64,000 bases of DNA from Alphaproteobacteria bacterium UBA1303 (GTDB lineage Bacteria > Pseudomonadota > Alphaproteobacteria > Micropepsales > Micropepsaceae), in contig DBTZ01000047.1 of the NCBI GenBank assembly GCA_002307315.1, positions 62,001 through 126,000 of the forward strand, given 5' to 3'. This document shows, piece after piece, positions 24,577-34,448 of this stretch. The notes under the pieces were generated by a model that was given only the letters and a program-made list of their open reading frames with translations, did not search any database and was not told the DNA's origin. Both the position numbers and the translations under genes were made by a program. The first letter of the stretch is position 1; each line of letters begins with the position of its first letter.

Positions 24577-25602
24577 TCATCGTGAGCGTTTCGCCATTAC
24601 GGCAATCTCGATCATCGTTTGGCCAAGCGCAGCCATTGCCGGTACGGCGGTGGTTTTGCAGGACGTTTCCGCTTCGAACAGCAGATCGAGCGCGGCAAAA
24701 AGACGTTCCGGGTGCCAGTGCTGTACCTGGGTGCGGAAGGAGGAGGCGCGGGAGAAATGCACCGGCGGGCGAAGGGGCCGCATCGCTTCGTCCAGGCTGT
24801 CGCCCTCTTCGATCCTGGCCTTGACCAGCAAAATCCGTTGCAGATGGCCCATCGCCTGACGCACCACCGCCACCGGCGAGACATCGGCAGCCTTGAGCCG
24901 TGCCAGCGCCAAATCGAGCCGGGGAAAATCGCCTGCCCCCATAGCATCGACGGCTTCTTCGCTGCGCGCCTCGGCTTCGTCGCCCATTACCGCGCGTACG
25001 TCGTCAAGCGTCACTTGCGATTGCCCTTTGGCGTAAAGCGCCAGCTTCTCCAACTCGCGGCGGGTCACACCGCGATCCGACCCTAAGCGCGACACCGCAT
25101 CGGAAAGCGCATCGGAGGCGATGGCAAGCCCTTCCGCCTTTAGCTGACCGCGTACCACCTCGGGCAGATCGCGCTGGGAATCGCCATAACAGGCAATGGC
25201 CACCGCGTTCTTCGCCTCTTCGAAAACCTTTCGTAACGCAGAAGACTTGGCCAGATCGCCGGCTTCGACCGCGATTAACGCATCCCCCTTGGGATCGATG
25301 AGAAAGGTCTGAAAGATCTTTGCCGAAGAATTCCCGCATCCGCGCACCCTGACCGCGCGCCTTCCGCCCAACATCGACATTTGTGCCGCCTCGTCGGCAA
25401 GGCGCGCCGGATTGCCGTTCAGCGCCGCCTCGTCGAAGTCGACGAAGCGGAATGGATCGGTCAAATCCTCCACCGCGGTTTTGAGCCAAACATCGCTGCG
25501 CTCGCGCACCAAGCCGGCATCGGGACCGAACAACAGCGCCGCAACGGCTCCTTTAGGCGGATTTTTTGTAACGCGATCGGCCTCGGCGGCGGATACTTTC
25601 AT
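24577..25602 (-). CDS. holA: DNA polymerase III delta subunit
   Basis: This 341-residue protein matches HolA: an N-terminal AAA-like region (VAALLFGPDAGLVRERSD), LIAVEAGDLAKSSALRKVFEEAKNAVAIACYGDS, LGSDRGVTRRELEKLALY and VRAVMGDEAEARSEEAVDAM. The delta subunit opens the beta clamp in the clamp loader. It overlaps lptE by 4 bp (ATGA), the normal leuS-lptE-holA order of many Proteobacteria. Confidence 0.95.
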   Translation of the reverse strand: MKVSAAEADRVTKNPPKGAVAALLFGPDAGLVRERSDVWLKTAVEDLTDPFRFVDFDEAALNGNPARLADEAAQMSMLGGRRAVRVRGCGNSSAKIFQTFLIDPKGDALIAVEAGDLAKSSALRKVFEEAKNAVAIACYGDSQRDLPEVVRGQLKAEGLAIASDALSDAVSRLGSDRGVTRRELEKLALYAKGQSQVTLDDVRAVMGDEAEARSEEAVDAMGAGDFPRLDLALARLKAADVSPVAVVRQAMGHLQRILLVKARIEEGDSLDEAMRPLRPPVHFSRASSFRTQVQHWHPERLFAALDLLFEAETSCKTTAVPAMAALGQTMIEIAVMAKRSR

Positions 25603-26135
25603 TTGCTCTGTGCAAAATAAGCGGCCAGCGCGATGCGGATGCGGTCGCCGATATCGTCGGCGGCACGCTTGTCGGCATCCTGCTGGGCAATCAGTGTTGC
25701 ATATGGCGAAGACAGCACGTTGTAGGCGGAAAGTCCGGTTTCCACTCCCTTGGTCAACACCACTCCGGTCTGAACATCGGTCAGTTCGTATTCCACCGTC
25801 AGCGTATCGTTGTAGCGGGTGATAGCGGTTTCGGTGACGTTTTCGCTTTCTACTCTCTGGCTTTGTACGGCAACCGCCTCGTTTTTCGAATTCAGAGTCA
25901 AGCGCAGTCGGTAGGCCGCTTTGGCCGGCCGCCCGGTGCCGTCGAGCATGTCGATCAGATGATTACGCAGTTCGTAGCCGAGCCGGTCGGGAACCGGCTC
26001 GACATAGATCGCCTGCATTTTCTGGCGCATCGCACCCTTGGCTTGTCCCGGCACCGCGTACAGCGGATGAAACCCGCACCCTGCCATAGCGAACGCCAGG
26101 AAAATCAATGCGATGGCGGTAAGCGGTCTTTTCAT
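25599..26135 (-). CDS. lptE: LPS assembly lipoprotein LptE
   Basis: This 178-residue protein has a lipoprotein signal with lipobox MAGC and then GFHPLYA, the hallmark start of LptE. The rest has the expected alternating strand/helix pattern ([59 protein letters not shown]). LptE plugs the LptD barrel in the outer membrane for LPS delivery. It overlaps both leuS and holA by 4 bp. This shows that canonical LPS transport is present in the organism. Confidence 0.9.
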   Translation of the reverse strand: MKRPLTAIALIFLAFAMAGCGFHPLYAVPGQAKGAMRQKMQAIYVEPVPDRLGYELRNHLIDMLDGTGRPAKAAYRLRLTLNSKNEAVAVQSQRVESENVTETAITRYNDTLTVEYELTDVQTGVVLTKGVETGLSAYNVLSSPYATLIAQQDADKRAADDIGDRIRIALAAYFAQSK

Positions 26136-28669
26136 GGCACCACGTTGACGATGCGGTTCGGCACCACGATGATGCGCCGGGGCGCCCTTCCGTTCAAGGC
26201 GCGCACCACCGGTTCCAGCGCCAAGGCCTGCGCCTCGACGGCTTTATTGTCGGCCCCCGCCTCGACGGAAATCGTGCCGCGCAATTTGCCGGCAACCTGC
26301 ACGGCGATGGTTACGGTTTCGGCTTTGATCAGGCAGAAATCGGCCTTGGGCCAGGGAACCGTTGCCACCAGGGTATTGCGGCCCAGCGCATGCCAGCATT
26401 CCTCGGCCAAATGCGGCATCATCGGGCCGATAAGGAGCACCAACGTTTCCAGCGCTTCGCGGCGCACCGATCCCGGCGCATCGGCATTCGAGCCGATGGC
26501 GTTGACGAAGGTATAAATTTGCGCCACCGCACGGTTGAACCGGAGGGCGGCAAGCTCCTCGGTCACCGCGGCAATCGCCCGATGGGCCGCCTGGCGCAAG
26601 GGGTGCTTGGCGTCCGCTTCGGCAATCGGCGTGCCAGCCGGCGGCAGCTTGGCTTCTTCGATCAGCCGCCAGATCTTCTGCACGAAACGCCAGCAGCCTT
26701 CGGCGCCTTCTTCGGTCCATTCGATATCGCGTTCGGGCGGCGAATCCGACAGCATGAACCAGCGGATGGTATCGGCGCCGTAGATCTCGATGATGGTTTC
26801 CGGCGCCACCACGTTTTTCTTCGACTTCGACATCTTTTCCGACGGGCCGACGAGTATTTCCTCGTCGGTGCCCTTGCGGAACGCCTTGCCGCCGCGCTTT
26901 TCCACCTCGATCGGCGACAGCCATTCGCCGGCTTTGTCCTTGTAGGTCTCGTGGCAAACCATGCCTTGGGTAAACAGGCCGGCAAACGGCTCGTCGATCT
27001 TCAAATGGCCGCAAGCTTTCATCGCCCGCACAAAGAAGCGCGAATAAAGCAGATGCAAAATCGCGTGTTCGATGCCGCCGATATACTGATCGACCGGCAG
27101 CCAATAATCGGTCGCGGTCTGGTCGACCGGCGTATTCGCCTTGTTGTCGCAGAAGCGGGCGAAATACCACGAGGAATCGACGAAAGTGTCGAGCGTATCG
27201 GTCTCGCGAATCGCAGCGGCGCCGCATTTGGAACATTTGGCGTGCTTCCAGCTTGGATGCGCCGCCAGCGGATTGCCTTTGACGTCGAATTCGAGATCGT
27301 CGGGCGGCAACACCGGCAAATCGGATTCCGCAACCGGCACTACGCCGCACTGGGGGCAATGCACCATCGGGATCGGACAGCCCCAGGCGCGCTGACGCGA
27401 CACCAGCCAGTCGCGCAGGCGATATTGCACCGTGCGCGATCCCCGACCCTCGACCTCGAACCGTTTGGCCACCTCGGCCTTGGCCACCTCGACCTCAAGC
27501 CCGTCGAGAAAGCGCGAATTGGCGAGTTTGCCGGGGCCGACATAGGCCTCCTTGCCGACGGCGAACGTCTTCGGATCGGCGCCGTCGGGGATCACCACCG
27601 GATTGACCGGCAGACCGTATTTGCGGGCGAAGTCGAGATCGCGCTGATCGTGCGCCGGGCAGCCGAAGATGGCGCCGGTGCCGTAGCCCATCAGCACGAA
27701 GTTGGCCACCATCACCGGCAGTTTCCAGGCGGGATCGAAGGGGTGGACGGCTTTCAGGCCGGTATCGTACCCGAGTTTTTCCGCCTTCTCGATTTCCGCC
27801 TCGGCGGTGCCGGTCTTGCGGCATTCGGCGGCAAAAGCGGCCAATGCGTCGTCGGTCTTCGCCAATTCGAGGGCCAGCGGATGATCGGCGGAGATCGCCA
27901 CGAACGCCGCACCGAACAGGGTATCGGGCCGGGTGGTAAAGACTTCCAGTTTTTTCCCGTTCGACAAATCGAAGAAGAATTTCATGCCCTCCGAGCGGCC
28001 GATCCAGTTCTTCTGCATCAGCCGAACCTTTTCCGGCCAACGATCGAGGGTATCGAGCGCCGAAAGCAGCTCGTCGGAAAACTCGGTAATTTTTAGGAAC
28101 CACTGCGACAATTTTCGCCGTTCCACCGGCGCGCCCGAACGCCAGCCCTTGCCGTCGATCACCTGTTCGTTGGCCAGCACGGTCTGATCGACCGGATCCC
28201 AGTTGACGTCGGCCTCGCGGCGATAGGCGAGGCCCTTCCGATAAAAATCGAGGAATAGTTTCTGCTGGTGGCGGAAATAAGAGGAATCGCAGGTAGCAAC
28301 CTCGCGGTCCCAGTCGAGCGACAGACCGATCTTTTCGAGTTGCCCGTGCATGGTTGCGATGTTGGCGTAGGTCCACTCGCGCGGGGATACGTGCTTGTCG
28401 CGGGCGGCGTTTTCGGCGGGAAGACCAAAGGCGTCCCAGCCCATCGGATGCAGTACGTTGAAGCCTTGGGCGCGTTTGAAGCGGGCGGTACAGTCGCCTA
28501 GCGTGTAATTGCGCACATGACCGACATGGATGTTGCCCGACGGGTAGGGAAACATCTCAAGCACATAGTATTTCGGCTTGGAAAAATCCGTCGGGGTGGC
28601 GAAGGCGCACGCCTCGCTCCACGATTTCTGCCACTTGCCTTCGGTTTCTTTGGGATTATAGCGCGCCAT
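26132..28669 (-). CDS. leuS: Leucyl-tRNA synthetase
   Basis: This 845-residue class I synthetase has the HIGH motif as HVGH in [14 protein letters not shown], the KMSKS loop ([10 protein letters not shown]), an editing domain in the middle ([15 protein letters not shown]) and zinc-type CPQC/CSKC pairs. It charges tRNA-Leu and removes wrong amino acids. The ATG at 28669 is preferred; a TTG three codons upstream is possible. It opens the leuS-lptE-holA-hisF-CHAD run. A long plus-strand frame lies opposite and is only a shadow. Confidence 0.98.
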   Translation of the reverse strand: MARYNPKETEGKWQKSWSEACAFATPTDFSKPKYYVLEMFPYPSGNIHVGHVRNYTLGDCTARFKRAQGFNVLHPMGWDAFGLPAENAARDKHVSPREWTYANIATMHGQLEKIGLSLDWDREVATCDSSYFRHQQKLFLDFYRKGLAYRREADVNWDPVDQTVLANEQVIDGKGWRSGAPVERRKLSQWFLKITEFSDELLSALDTLDRWPEKVRLMQKNWIGRSEGMKFFFDLSNGKKLEVFTTRPDTLFGAAFVAISADHPLALELAKTDDALAAFAAECRKTGTAEAEIEKAEKLGYDTGLKAVHPFDPAWKLPVMVANFVLMGYGTGAIFGCPAHDQRDLDFARKYGLPVNPVVIPDGADPKTFAVGKEAYVGPGKLANSRFLDGLEVEVAKAEVAKRFEVEGRGSRTVQYRLRDWLVSRQRAWGCPIPMVHCPQCGVVPVAESDLPVLPPDDLEFDVKGNPLAAHPSWKHAKCSKCGAAAIRETDTLDTFVDSSWYFARFCDNKANTPVDQTATDYWLPVDQYIGGIEHAILHLLYSRFFVRAMKACGHLKIDEPFAGLFTQGMVCHETYKDKAGEWLSPIEVEKRGGKAFRKGTDEEILVGPSEKMSKSKKNVVAPETIIEIYGADTIRWFMLSDSPPERDIEWTEEGAEGCWRFVQKIWRLIEEAKLPPAGTPIAEADAKHPLRQAAHRAIAAVTEELAALRFNRAVAQIYTFVNAIGSNADAPGSVRREALETLVLLIGPMMPHLAEECWHALGRNTLVATVPWPKADFCLIKAETVTIAVQVAGKLRGTISVEAGADNKAVEAQALALEPVVRALNGRAPRRIIVVPNRIVNVVP

Positions 28670-28783
28670 GGTCTTCAAGCCTTGATACAGTCACAACGAA
28701 GCGGTGTTTTGCGGCAAACCAAGACGCAATTCCACCCCCTTCTCGCGACGGCGAAAAGAAGACCGTAAGGCCGCTGCGGACGC

Positions 28784-29236
28784 TCAGTTCTTCGGCGGGG
28801 TTGTCGCCAGCTTAAGCTCGCGCGCCCGGGTCAGGATGGCATCGGTCAACTTGGTGGAGGTTTCGGGAGAAACCGCAGCATCGGCCCATTCGCCGTTTCG
28901 CTTCACTTGACGGAACACCACGACCTTTAGCCCGTCGGCCCTTAAACGCCGGTCGAGAATATATACCGTGACCTTCATCCGCTCGTCGGGCGCTTGGGCG
29001 GCGGAATACCATTCGGTGATGATCACACCGCCGAACGGATCGGCCGAAGCCAGCGGTATGAAGGACAAGGTATCCAGGCAGGAATGCCACAGATAGGAAT
29101 TGACCCCCAAAGTACGCTGACCGCCTTCGCTTGAAATGGCGGTGGAACCCGTTTCGTTATCGGGCATCAGCTGGCTGTTCGTAGAACCGCAGGCCGCAAG
29201 CAACAGACAGCAGACAATAGCGGACAAGATGCGCAT
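28784..29236 (-). CDS. DUF3576 lipoprotein
   Basis: This 150-residue protein has a lipoprotein signal (LLLAACGS) and the DUF3576 core: LGVNSYLW.SCLDTLSFIPLASADPFGGVIITEWY, then a short domain with a DRRLRADGLKVVVFRQ strand. The family is almost confined to alphaproteobacteria and usually sits just upstream of leuS, as here (114 bp). It is probably outer-membrane attached and may serve envelope assembly; the role is unproven. Confidence 0.9.
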   Translation of the reverse strand: MRILSAIVCCLLLAACGSTNSQLMPDNETGSTAISSEGGQRTLGVNSYLWHSCLDTLSFIPLASADPFGGVIITEWYSAAQAPDERMKVTVYILDRRLRADGLKVVVFRQVKRNGEWADAAVSPETSTKLTDAILTRARELKLATTPPKN

Positions 29237-29447
29237 CGGGCTGTATTTCCTTCCCTTTTGGCCAAGCCATGCATTCTCCGCGCATCCCCCAGGAAGCAGC
29301 GCGAGGTTTGGCTTATACTGGCCCCGGCCCTCCAGCGCAACGCATCAAAATCGTTCCTGCCTATGGTTAGGCTTTTTGTTATATAGGTTTAAGGAATCTG
29401 CGGCATCAATTACGGCAACGAGAGCCGTTCGTGGGGTGAGGAAGTTT

Positions 29448-30632
29448 ATGAAAATATTCTTAACTGCCGGCACCTGTTTGGTGGCGTTGATGATGCCAGC
29501 GCATGCCGAGGGCATTTCCGACTGGCGGCTCGGCCCCTATGAAACGGAATTTTCCGGCTTGAACCTGCATGTGGCCGGCAGCGCCCAGGGCACCGCGACG
29601 ACCGCGTTTCAGCCTTCGGCGGCGGATTTAAACAAAACCGGCGTCAGCGGAGCTGCTACGCTGACCGCCGATCTTACCCGCGAATACGACAGCGGCATGG
29701 AATTGGCGTTGAAAACCGCGTTTCAACTCGCCCACGACCGGCTATCGGGTGACAATTATGGCAACGATCTGGTTCAAAAGGTCTACGGCGCTATGCGGAC
29801 CGGTCTAGGCACCGTCGAGGTCGGCATGAACGACGGCGTCGCCTATAGCTTCGCCATTACCGGACCGGTCGTCGACGCAGAAGTCTCTTTGGACAACCCA
29901 AACGCGACCTTCTTCCGTAACCCAACTACCAAAAGGGCCTTTATCGAGCAATTTGCCCTGAACAGCGCAGTGGAACCGTCTTACAACTACGCCAAATTAT
30001 CCTATTACACGCCTATGCTTTTCGGCGTGAGAATCGGGGTTTCCTATACGCCGTCCATCGCTAAAGACGTGCTGCCCTTCGTTTCATCCGGTCCCCGCCT
30101 CGCCAACCGACAAGAAAGCATCTGGGAAACCGCCGTGAATTATCGCGACAGTTTCGGCAATTACGAGGTCGGGTTCTCCGGCACTGCCGCTTTCGCTCAC
30201 CTTGATGAAGGGATGAGAACGCCCGGCCACCGGGGGCTGGCCGACTGGGCACTCGGCTTGGAGATCGCACGGCCAATCGGCGAGGACATGAAATTCTCGC
30301 TTGGCGGCGCCTATCACCGCAGCAACGCTTATGGGTTCGATCTTTTTGAAGTCGAAACCGAGGGCGAAACCAACTCGGCTCACATCAGCGCCAAAATCGA
30401 ACGCGGTCCCTTCTCGTTCGGCATCGAATACGGCGACGGCAATGCCGTAGGCGCTTCCGGCAAAACCGGGGTTCGCGGCTACCAGGTGGCGGGGGGCTAC
30501 AAGATCACCGACAATCTGTCGGCAAGCCTCGGCTGGCAGGAACTGCGGTATGCCGACGGCGCGTTCTACAACGGAAGGCCGCGCATCAACATGGATGCGG
30601 TGTTCCTGCATTTGCATTTTGAAGTTCAATAA
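29448..30632 (+). CDS. Outer-membrane porin
   Basis: This 394-residue protein has a signal peptide (LVALMMPAHAE) and a chain of amphipathic strands typical of 16-stranded general porins: LKTAFQLAHDRLS, YGAMRTGLGTVEVGMNDG (a PEFF-like loop region), YYTPMLFGVRIGVSYTP, and a C-terminal strand ending LHLHFEVQ. GAGGAA lies 5 bases before the ATG. It should allow diffusion of small solutes. The last residue is Gln rather than the usual Phe. Its 3' end overlaps the convergent thiE-like gene by 47 bp. Confidence 0.85.
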   Translation: MKIFLTAGTCLVALMMPAHAEGISDWRLGPYETEFSGLNLHVAGSAQGTATTAFQPSAADLNKTGVSGAATLTADLTREYDSGMELALKTAFQLAHDRLSGDNYGNDLVQKVYGAMRTGLGTVEVGMNDGVAYSFAITGPVVDAEVSLDNPNATFFRNPTTKRAFIEQFALNSAVEPSYNYAKLSYYTPMLFGVRIGVSYTPSIAKDVLPFVSSGPRLANRQESIWETAVNYRDSFGNYEVGFSGTAAFAHLDEGMRTPGHRGLADWALGLEIARPIGEDMKFSLGGAYHRSNAYGFDLFEVETEGETNSAHISAKIERGPFSFGIEYGDGNAVGASGKTGVRGYQVAGGYKITDNLSASLGWQELRYADGAFYNGRPRINMDAVFLHLHFEVQ

Positions 30633-31227
30633 CCAAAGCTCCGATCGCCGCGATACCCGAGAACCCGCTGATACGGCTGGTGTTCTGTGCCGTAATTCCA
30701 CCCAATGCATAAACCGGCAAAGGCGCGTTGCGGGCGATGCAGTTGGCCCGCCCCGTACCGAGATGGCCGATGCCGGGATGGCTTAAGGTGGCGAACACCG
30801 GCGAAAGAAATGCCGCATCCGCCCCGAACGAAGAGGCCAGCCCCAGCGCCCGTAAAGAATGGGCGGCTACCGTAATAAACAATCCGGGGCGGCAGGCGCG
30901 CCAATGGGCAATTTCGCCGCCCCGCACCTCCGGCAAGTGCAAACCGAGGCCGAGATGCGTAGCCAGCACGCCGTCGCCCGCCACCGAAACATAAAGCCCG
31001 CGGGCCCGGGCGATTTTCGTCATCGCCACCGCCAAAGCGACGCGCTTGGCATCACTGCGCGAGCGAATCACCACCAACGTCCCCGGTGGAAGATTCTCCG
31101 CCGATTCCAAAGGGTTGGGCATTCTCTCGTCGTCGCAGACCATGGCCAACGGCGGCAGGTTGCCTTTCTTCAAACGCATGGCCGCCCTTGCCAGCCTTGC
31201 CTTCGCGGAGCTATCGCTCATCCTCAT
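30586..31227 (-). CDS. Thiamine phosphate synthase/TenI-like protein
   Basis: This 213-residue TIM-barrel-type protein has PPGTLVVIRSRSDAKRVALAVAM, LGLGLHLPEVRGGE, VAAHSLRALGLASSFGADAAFLSPVF and VYALGGITAQN...GIAAIGAL, the order of phosphate and metal sites in ThiE/TenI proteins. The usual TKP-like and pyrophosphate-binding residues are only partly kept, so it may be a TenI-like paralogue. The start codon ATG (31227-31225) shares bases with the plus-strand YggS start at 31226. An ATG two codons further (31221) is an alternative. Confidence 0.75.
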   Translation of the reverse strand: MRMSDSSAKARLARAAMRLKKGNLPPLAMVCDDERMPNPLESAENLPPGTLVVIRSRSDAKRVALAVAMTKIARARGLYVSVAGDGVLATHLGLGLHLPEVRGGEIAHWRACRPGLFITVAAHSLRALGLASSFGADAAFLSPVFATLSHPGIGHLGTGRANCIARNAPLPVYALGGITAQNTSRISGFSGIAAIGALVIELQNANAGTPHPC

Positions 31228-31906
31228 GGTTCCGCTGATCGAAAATTACCGCTCCATTGTGGCGCGAATGGAAGCGGCGAGAAAGCAGGCGATGGCGCCG
31301 GCTCCCTCAACCGCGCTGATTGCCGTCAGCAAGTTTCACGGCATCGAAGACGTTCGCTTATTGCTTGAAGCGGGCCATCGCGATTTCGGCGAAAACCGGG
31401 TGCAGGAAGCCCACGCCAAGTGGACCGGTCTGAAACGGGAATTTCCCGATTTGCGCCTGCACATGATCGGCCCCCTGCAAACCAACAAGGTGGATGAGGC
31501 TATCGAGCTGTTCGATGCCATTCATTCGCTCGACCGGCCGAAATTGCTGACGGCACTAAAAGCAGCCTGCGAAAAAAACGATCGGCAGATGGACTTGTAC
31601 GTGCAGGTCAACACCGGCGAGGAACCCCAAAAGGCCGGTATTGCGCCTGCCGTAGCCAAGGCCTTCGTCGCCGAAGCCCGCGCCGCGTTTGGCGGCCAGA
31701 TCAAAGGGCTGATGTGCATTCCCCCCTTCGACGAGGCGCCGGCACCGCATTTTGCCCTGCTGAAGAAGCTGGCTCAAGAATCAAATCTCGTCGGCCTCAG
31801 TATGGGCATGAGTGACGATTTCGAAACCGCCATTGCCCTCGGTTCGACCTATATTCGGGTAGGCACCGCCATTTTCGGCCCCAGACCGAGGCTAATGGCT
31901 GTATAA
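31226..31906 (+). CDS. YggS-family PLP homeostasis protein
   Basis: This 226-residue protein has ALIAVSKFHGIEDVRLLLEAGHRDFGENRVQEA: the Lys in AVSK binds pyridoxal phosphate, and FGENRVQE is the family hallmark. HMIGPLQTNK, VNTGEEPQKAGI, LMCIPP, LSMGMSDDFETAIALGSTYIRVGTAIFG complete it. It keeps free PLP and amino-acid pools in balance. The longer in-frame extension upstream lies over the thiE-like gene and is not used. Its stop sits inside an 18-bp palindrome. Confidence 0.92.
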   Translation: MVPLIENYRSIVARMEAARKQAMAPAPSTALIAVSKFHGIEDVRLLLEAGHRDFGENRVQEAHAKWTGLKREFPDLRLHMIGPLQTNKVDEAIELFDAIHSLDRPKLLTALKAACEKNDRQMDLYVQVNTGEEPQKAGIAPAVAKAFVAEARAAFGGQIKGLMCIPPFDEAPAPHFALLKKLAQESNLVGLSMGMSDDFETAIALGSTYIRVGTAIFGPRPRLMAV

Positions 31907-31919
31907 TCAATTGATTATA
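31902..31919. repeat. 18-bp perfect palindrome at a convergent junction
   Basis: TATAATCAATTGATTATA contains the stop codons of the YggS gene (TAA at 31904) and of the convergent hypothetical gene (TGA, 31909-31907). It could act as a bidirectional end signal or a binding site, but it is short and AT-rich. Confidence 0.5.
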
Positions 31920-32410
31920 TTTATGTTTCCTATCTCCGCGGAGGTCTTTCGATAGGCCTCCGACGCTTGCCGGGCAGACAGGCCCAGCGTTTGCGGCGGC
32001 CCGTCGGCAACGTTGGCCCGATCGGCCTGGGCGATGCGAGTTTCGCTGCCGTCGCCGGTCACCATCGCCAACACGGTATCGCCGAAATAATTCCCGGTGA
32101 CCTCCTTGAATGCCGCATCGGCTAACGAGGACACGAAACCCCACAAGCCTCCGTAAAGCGCATCGCCGGCAATCTTTTCGCCCGTCCCGATTTGATCGCC
32201 GGTCAACTGCCGGTATATGGCCGAGACCACCGGGATATGCTGAAGCGGATTCACGACATCGAGGAAATCGCCGAAGCTGAAACTTTCACCCGTGGCAGTC
32301 TTGGCCGCCTCGGCCGCTTTCTGGGCGGCGGCGGGTATGACGGCATGGATGGAATAATCGAATCCCGGCATGAGGCAAACAGAAGCAAGCCCCGCGCCAG
32401 AATTAACCAT
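31907..32410 (-). CDS. Conserved-type hypothetical protein, 167 residues
   Basis: The chain contains SFGDFLDVVNPLQHIPVVSAIYRQLTGDQIG, a Gly-rich segment (IAGDALYGGLWGFVSSLADA) and a C-terminal tail with SARQASEAYRK. I recall similar proteins in Rhodospirillales genomes, annotated only as hypothetical. There is no signal peptide; the Gly/Ala segment may be membrane-associated. The start is uncertain: ATG at 32410 or 32371, neither with a good ribosome site. Confidence 0.7.
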   Translation of the reverse strand: MVNSGAGLASVCLMPGFDYSIHAVIPAAAQKAAEAAKTATGESFSFGDFLDVVNPLQHIPVVSAIYRQLTGDQIGTGEKIAGDALYGGLWGFVSSLADAAFKEVTGNYFGDTVLAMVTGDGSETRIAQADRANVADGPPQTLGLSARQASEAYRKTSAEIGNINIIN

Positions 32411-32453
32411 TTGTTTCTAATGGATTCGCTGAACGGTAGGGAACTTTCTGCCG

Positions 32454-33563
32454 CTACAGAAGATGCCCGGCCTTCTCTGCTTTGGTACGCAAGTAATGCC
32501 GGTTGTGGGGATTGGCCGGAAAGGCGTGGGGAACGCGCTCAGTGACATGGATGCCGGCCGCTTCCAGCCCGACGATTTTTTCGGGGTTGTTGGTCAGAAG
32601 CCGCACCGAGGAATAGCCCAAAAGCTGCAACATTCGTGCGGCAACGGCATAGAGCCGCTCGTCGGCTTCAAAGCCGAGGCGTTCATTGGCATCCACGGTA
32701 TCGAAGCCTTGGTCCTGCAACTTGTAGGCGCGAAGTTTGTTGATAATGCCGATGCCGCGCCCTTCTTGGGCGAGATACAGCAGTACCCCGCCACCCGATT
32801 CGGCGATGATTTTGATCGCTCCGCGCAACTGTTGGCCGCAGTCGCATTTCAGCGAGCCCAAAAGATCGCCGGTGAAGCATTCGGAATGCAGCCGAGTCAG
32901 CACTGGTTTGGCGGTGGGGGGATCGTCGATAACGATGGCAAAATGTTCCGGGCCACCATCGCCGGAGCGAAACGCCGCCAATTCGGCGTTTTCCGCCCCC
33001 TCGAGCGGCACATGGGCGCGGACCGTCAGCTTAAGCTCGACGACGGCTTTGTTTTCAAAGGAAAAAACGGCATCGGACGGAATTTCCATGCCGCGTACCG
33101 TACCCTGGTACAACACCGCCGCAGGCAGAAGACCAGCCAATTTTGTCAGTTTAACCGCCGCGGCAAAGGCTCGCGGCAACTTGCGACGGCTCGCCGCAAA
33201 TGGCCCTTTGAGCGGGGTGGCCAGATCGAAAGTCGGATCGATAATCGCCCGCACCGTATCGGCCTTCATATCCTTGGTCAGCGGCAAGGCCACAACTTCC
33301 GGGGTGTAAAGACGAATCTTTAAGGTTTCGGCCCGAGCATGGCTTAGGACGAGAAACCCGCCATTCATCTTGACGCGGCGCCGTTCGTTCAAGGTTTCGG
33401 CCGCCAGCATTGCCCAACCACCGCTCAACCCCACAGGGCGGCCGCACTTCAGCGCATCGGCAGCCCGCGCCAGCGCAGCCAGGTCCGTTCCCTTGGTACG
33501 CTTTTTTTTCGACGGAGCGGATCGGCGACGGTTTTGCCGAAGGAGACGAGTTGAACTAACCAT
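32454..33563 (-). CDS. ribA: GTP cyclohydrolase II with degenerate N-terminal domain
   Basis: In this 369-residue protein the C-terminal 200 residues hold the RibA site: LHSECFTGDLLGSLKCDCG, with the three zinc Cys, then LLYLAQEGRGIGI and NERLGFEADERLY. It opens the GTP ring in the first step of riboflavin synthesis. The N-terminal 150 residues resemble a RibB (DHBP synthase) domain, but the DDEDRENEGD metal and substrate motif is absent, so this half should be inactive. The ATG at 33563 follows a G-rich ribosome site; upstream in-frame sequence overlaps the divergent regulator's leader. A separate ribB is expected elsewhere. Confidence 0.93.
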   Translation of the reverse strand: MVSSTRLLRQNRRRSAPSKKKRTKGTDLAALARAADALKCGRPVGLSGGWAMLAAETLNERRRVKMNGGFLVLSHARAETLKIRLYTPEVVALPLTKDMKADTVRAIIDPTFDLATPLKGPFAASRRKLPRAFAAAVKLTKLAGLLPAAVLYQGTVRGMEIPSDAVFSFENKAVVELKLTVRAHVPLEGAENAELAAFRSGDGGPEHFAIVIDDPPTAKPVLTRLHSECFTGDLLGSLKCDCGQQLRGAIKIIAESGGGVLLYLAQEGRGIGIINKLRAYKLQDQGFDTVDANERLGFEADERLYAVAARMLQLLGYSSVRLLTNNPEKIVGLEAAGIHVTERVPHAFPANPHNRHYLRTKAEKAGHLL

Positions 33564-33642
33564 GGCACCCCCATACACCAGCCGGACGAAAGCGGATAGA
33601 GTGCCCCCCACCGACACCGAAGCAAAAAAACGAAGGTAGTCC

Positions 33643-34338
33643 ATGTCCAATCCACGCGCCGCAACCGTTAAGCGCGTTCTCTTGGTCGAAGATGATGCCA
33701 TGCTGTGCTCGACCCTGGCCGAGCAATTGAGCCAGGAGGGCATCACCGTCGCCACCGCGGGTGACTGCGCCACCGCCAAACGACAGGCATTCGACTGCAA
33801 TTACGATTGTATTATTCTCGATGTCGGTCTGCCCGACGGTGACGGCAGAACCTTGTGTCGCGAATTGCGCGATGCGGGAATGAGCTGTCCGATCCTGCTG
33901 TTGACCGGTGCCGATTCGGATGCCGACCAGATTGCCGGATTGGAGTCCGGTGCCGACGATTACATCACCAAGCCGTTCCGCTTCCACGTTCTGATGGCAC
34001 GAGTGAACGCACATTTGCGCACGCGCGATCGCAGCGAAGAGGCCACCTACCGCATCGGCCCCTATACTTTCCGGCCAAGCGCCAAACTGCTGCTCGACGC
34101 CAACGAACAAAAAATCCGTCTGACCGAGAAAGAAACCAATATTCTCAAATTCTTATATCGTAGCGGCGAAACCGTGCCGCGCGAAACCCTGCTGCACGAG
34201 GTTTGGGGGTATAACCCGGCAGTCACAACCCATACGCTGGAAACCCACATTTACCGCCTGCGCCAAAAAATTGAAATTAATCCTGGCGACGCACGCATTC
34301 TGATTACCGAAAGCGGCGGCTACAGGCTGATGATCTGA
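33643..34338 (+). CDS. OmpR-family response regulator
   Basis: In this 231-residue protein a receiver domain (VLLVEDDAMLCSTL, phospho-Asp in CIILDVGLPDGDG, LLLTG, TKPFRF with the Lys) is followed by a winged-helix domain (LTEKETNILKFLYRSGETVPRETLLHEVWGYNP and THTLETHIYRLRQKIE). It should be phosphorylated by an unlinked kinase and bind DNA. No sensor kinase is adjacent; its targets are unknown. The divergent ribA starts 80 bp away. Confidence 0.93.
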   Translation: MSNPRAATVKRVLLVEDDAMLCSTLAEQLSQEGITVATAGDCATAKRQAFDCNYDCIILDVGLPDGDGRTLCRELRDAGMSCPILLLTGADSDADQIAGLESGADDYITKPFRFHVLMARVNAHLRTRDRSEEATYRIGPYTFRPSAKLLLDANEQKIRLTEKETNILKFLYRSGETVPRETLLHEVWGYNPAVTTHTLETHIYRLRQKIEINPGDARILITESGGYRLMI

Positions 34339-34448
34339 ACGCGGAGACTGTGGTTTTTTTGTCATGCCCGGTGCTGCCGTTTTTTTGCATCCGCGCGCGG
34401 CCGCGGCAGCATCCTGATAATATCGCCAACAATTATCAGGAGCCTTTG

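Noticed and set aside
26390..28096. 568-codon plus-strand ORF opposite leuS
   Set aside because: It is antisense to a clear leucyl-tRNA synthetase, has no family signature and is Arg/His/Gly-rich, as shadows in GC-rich genes are.
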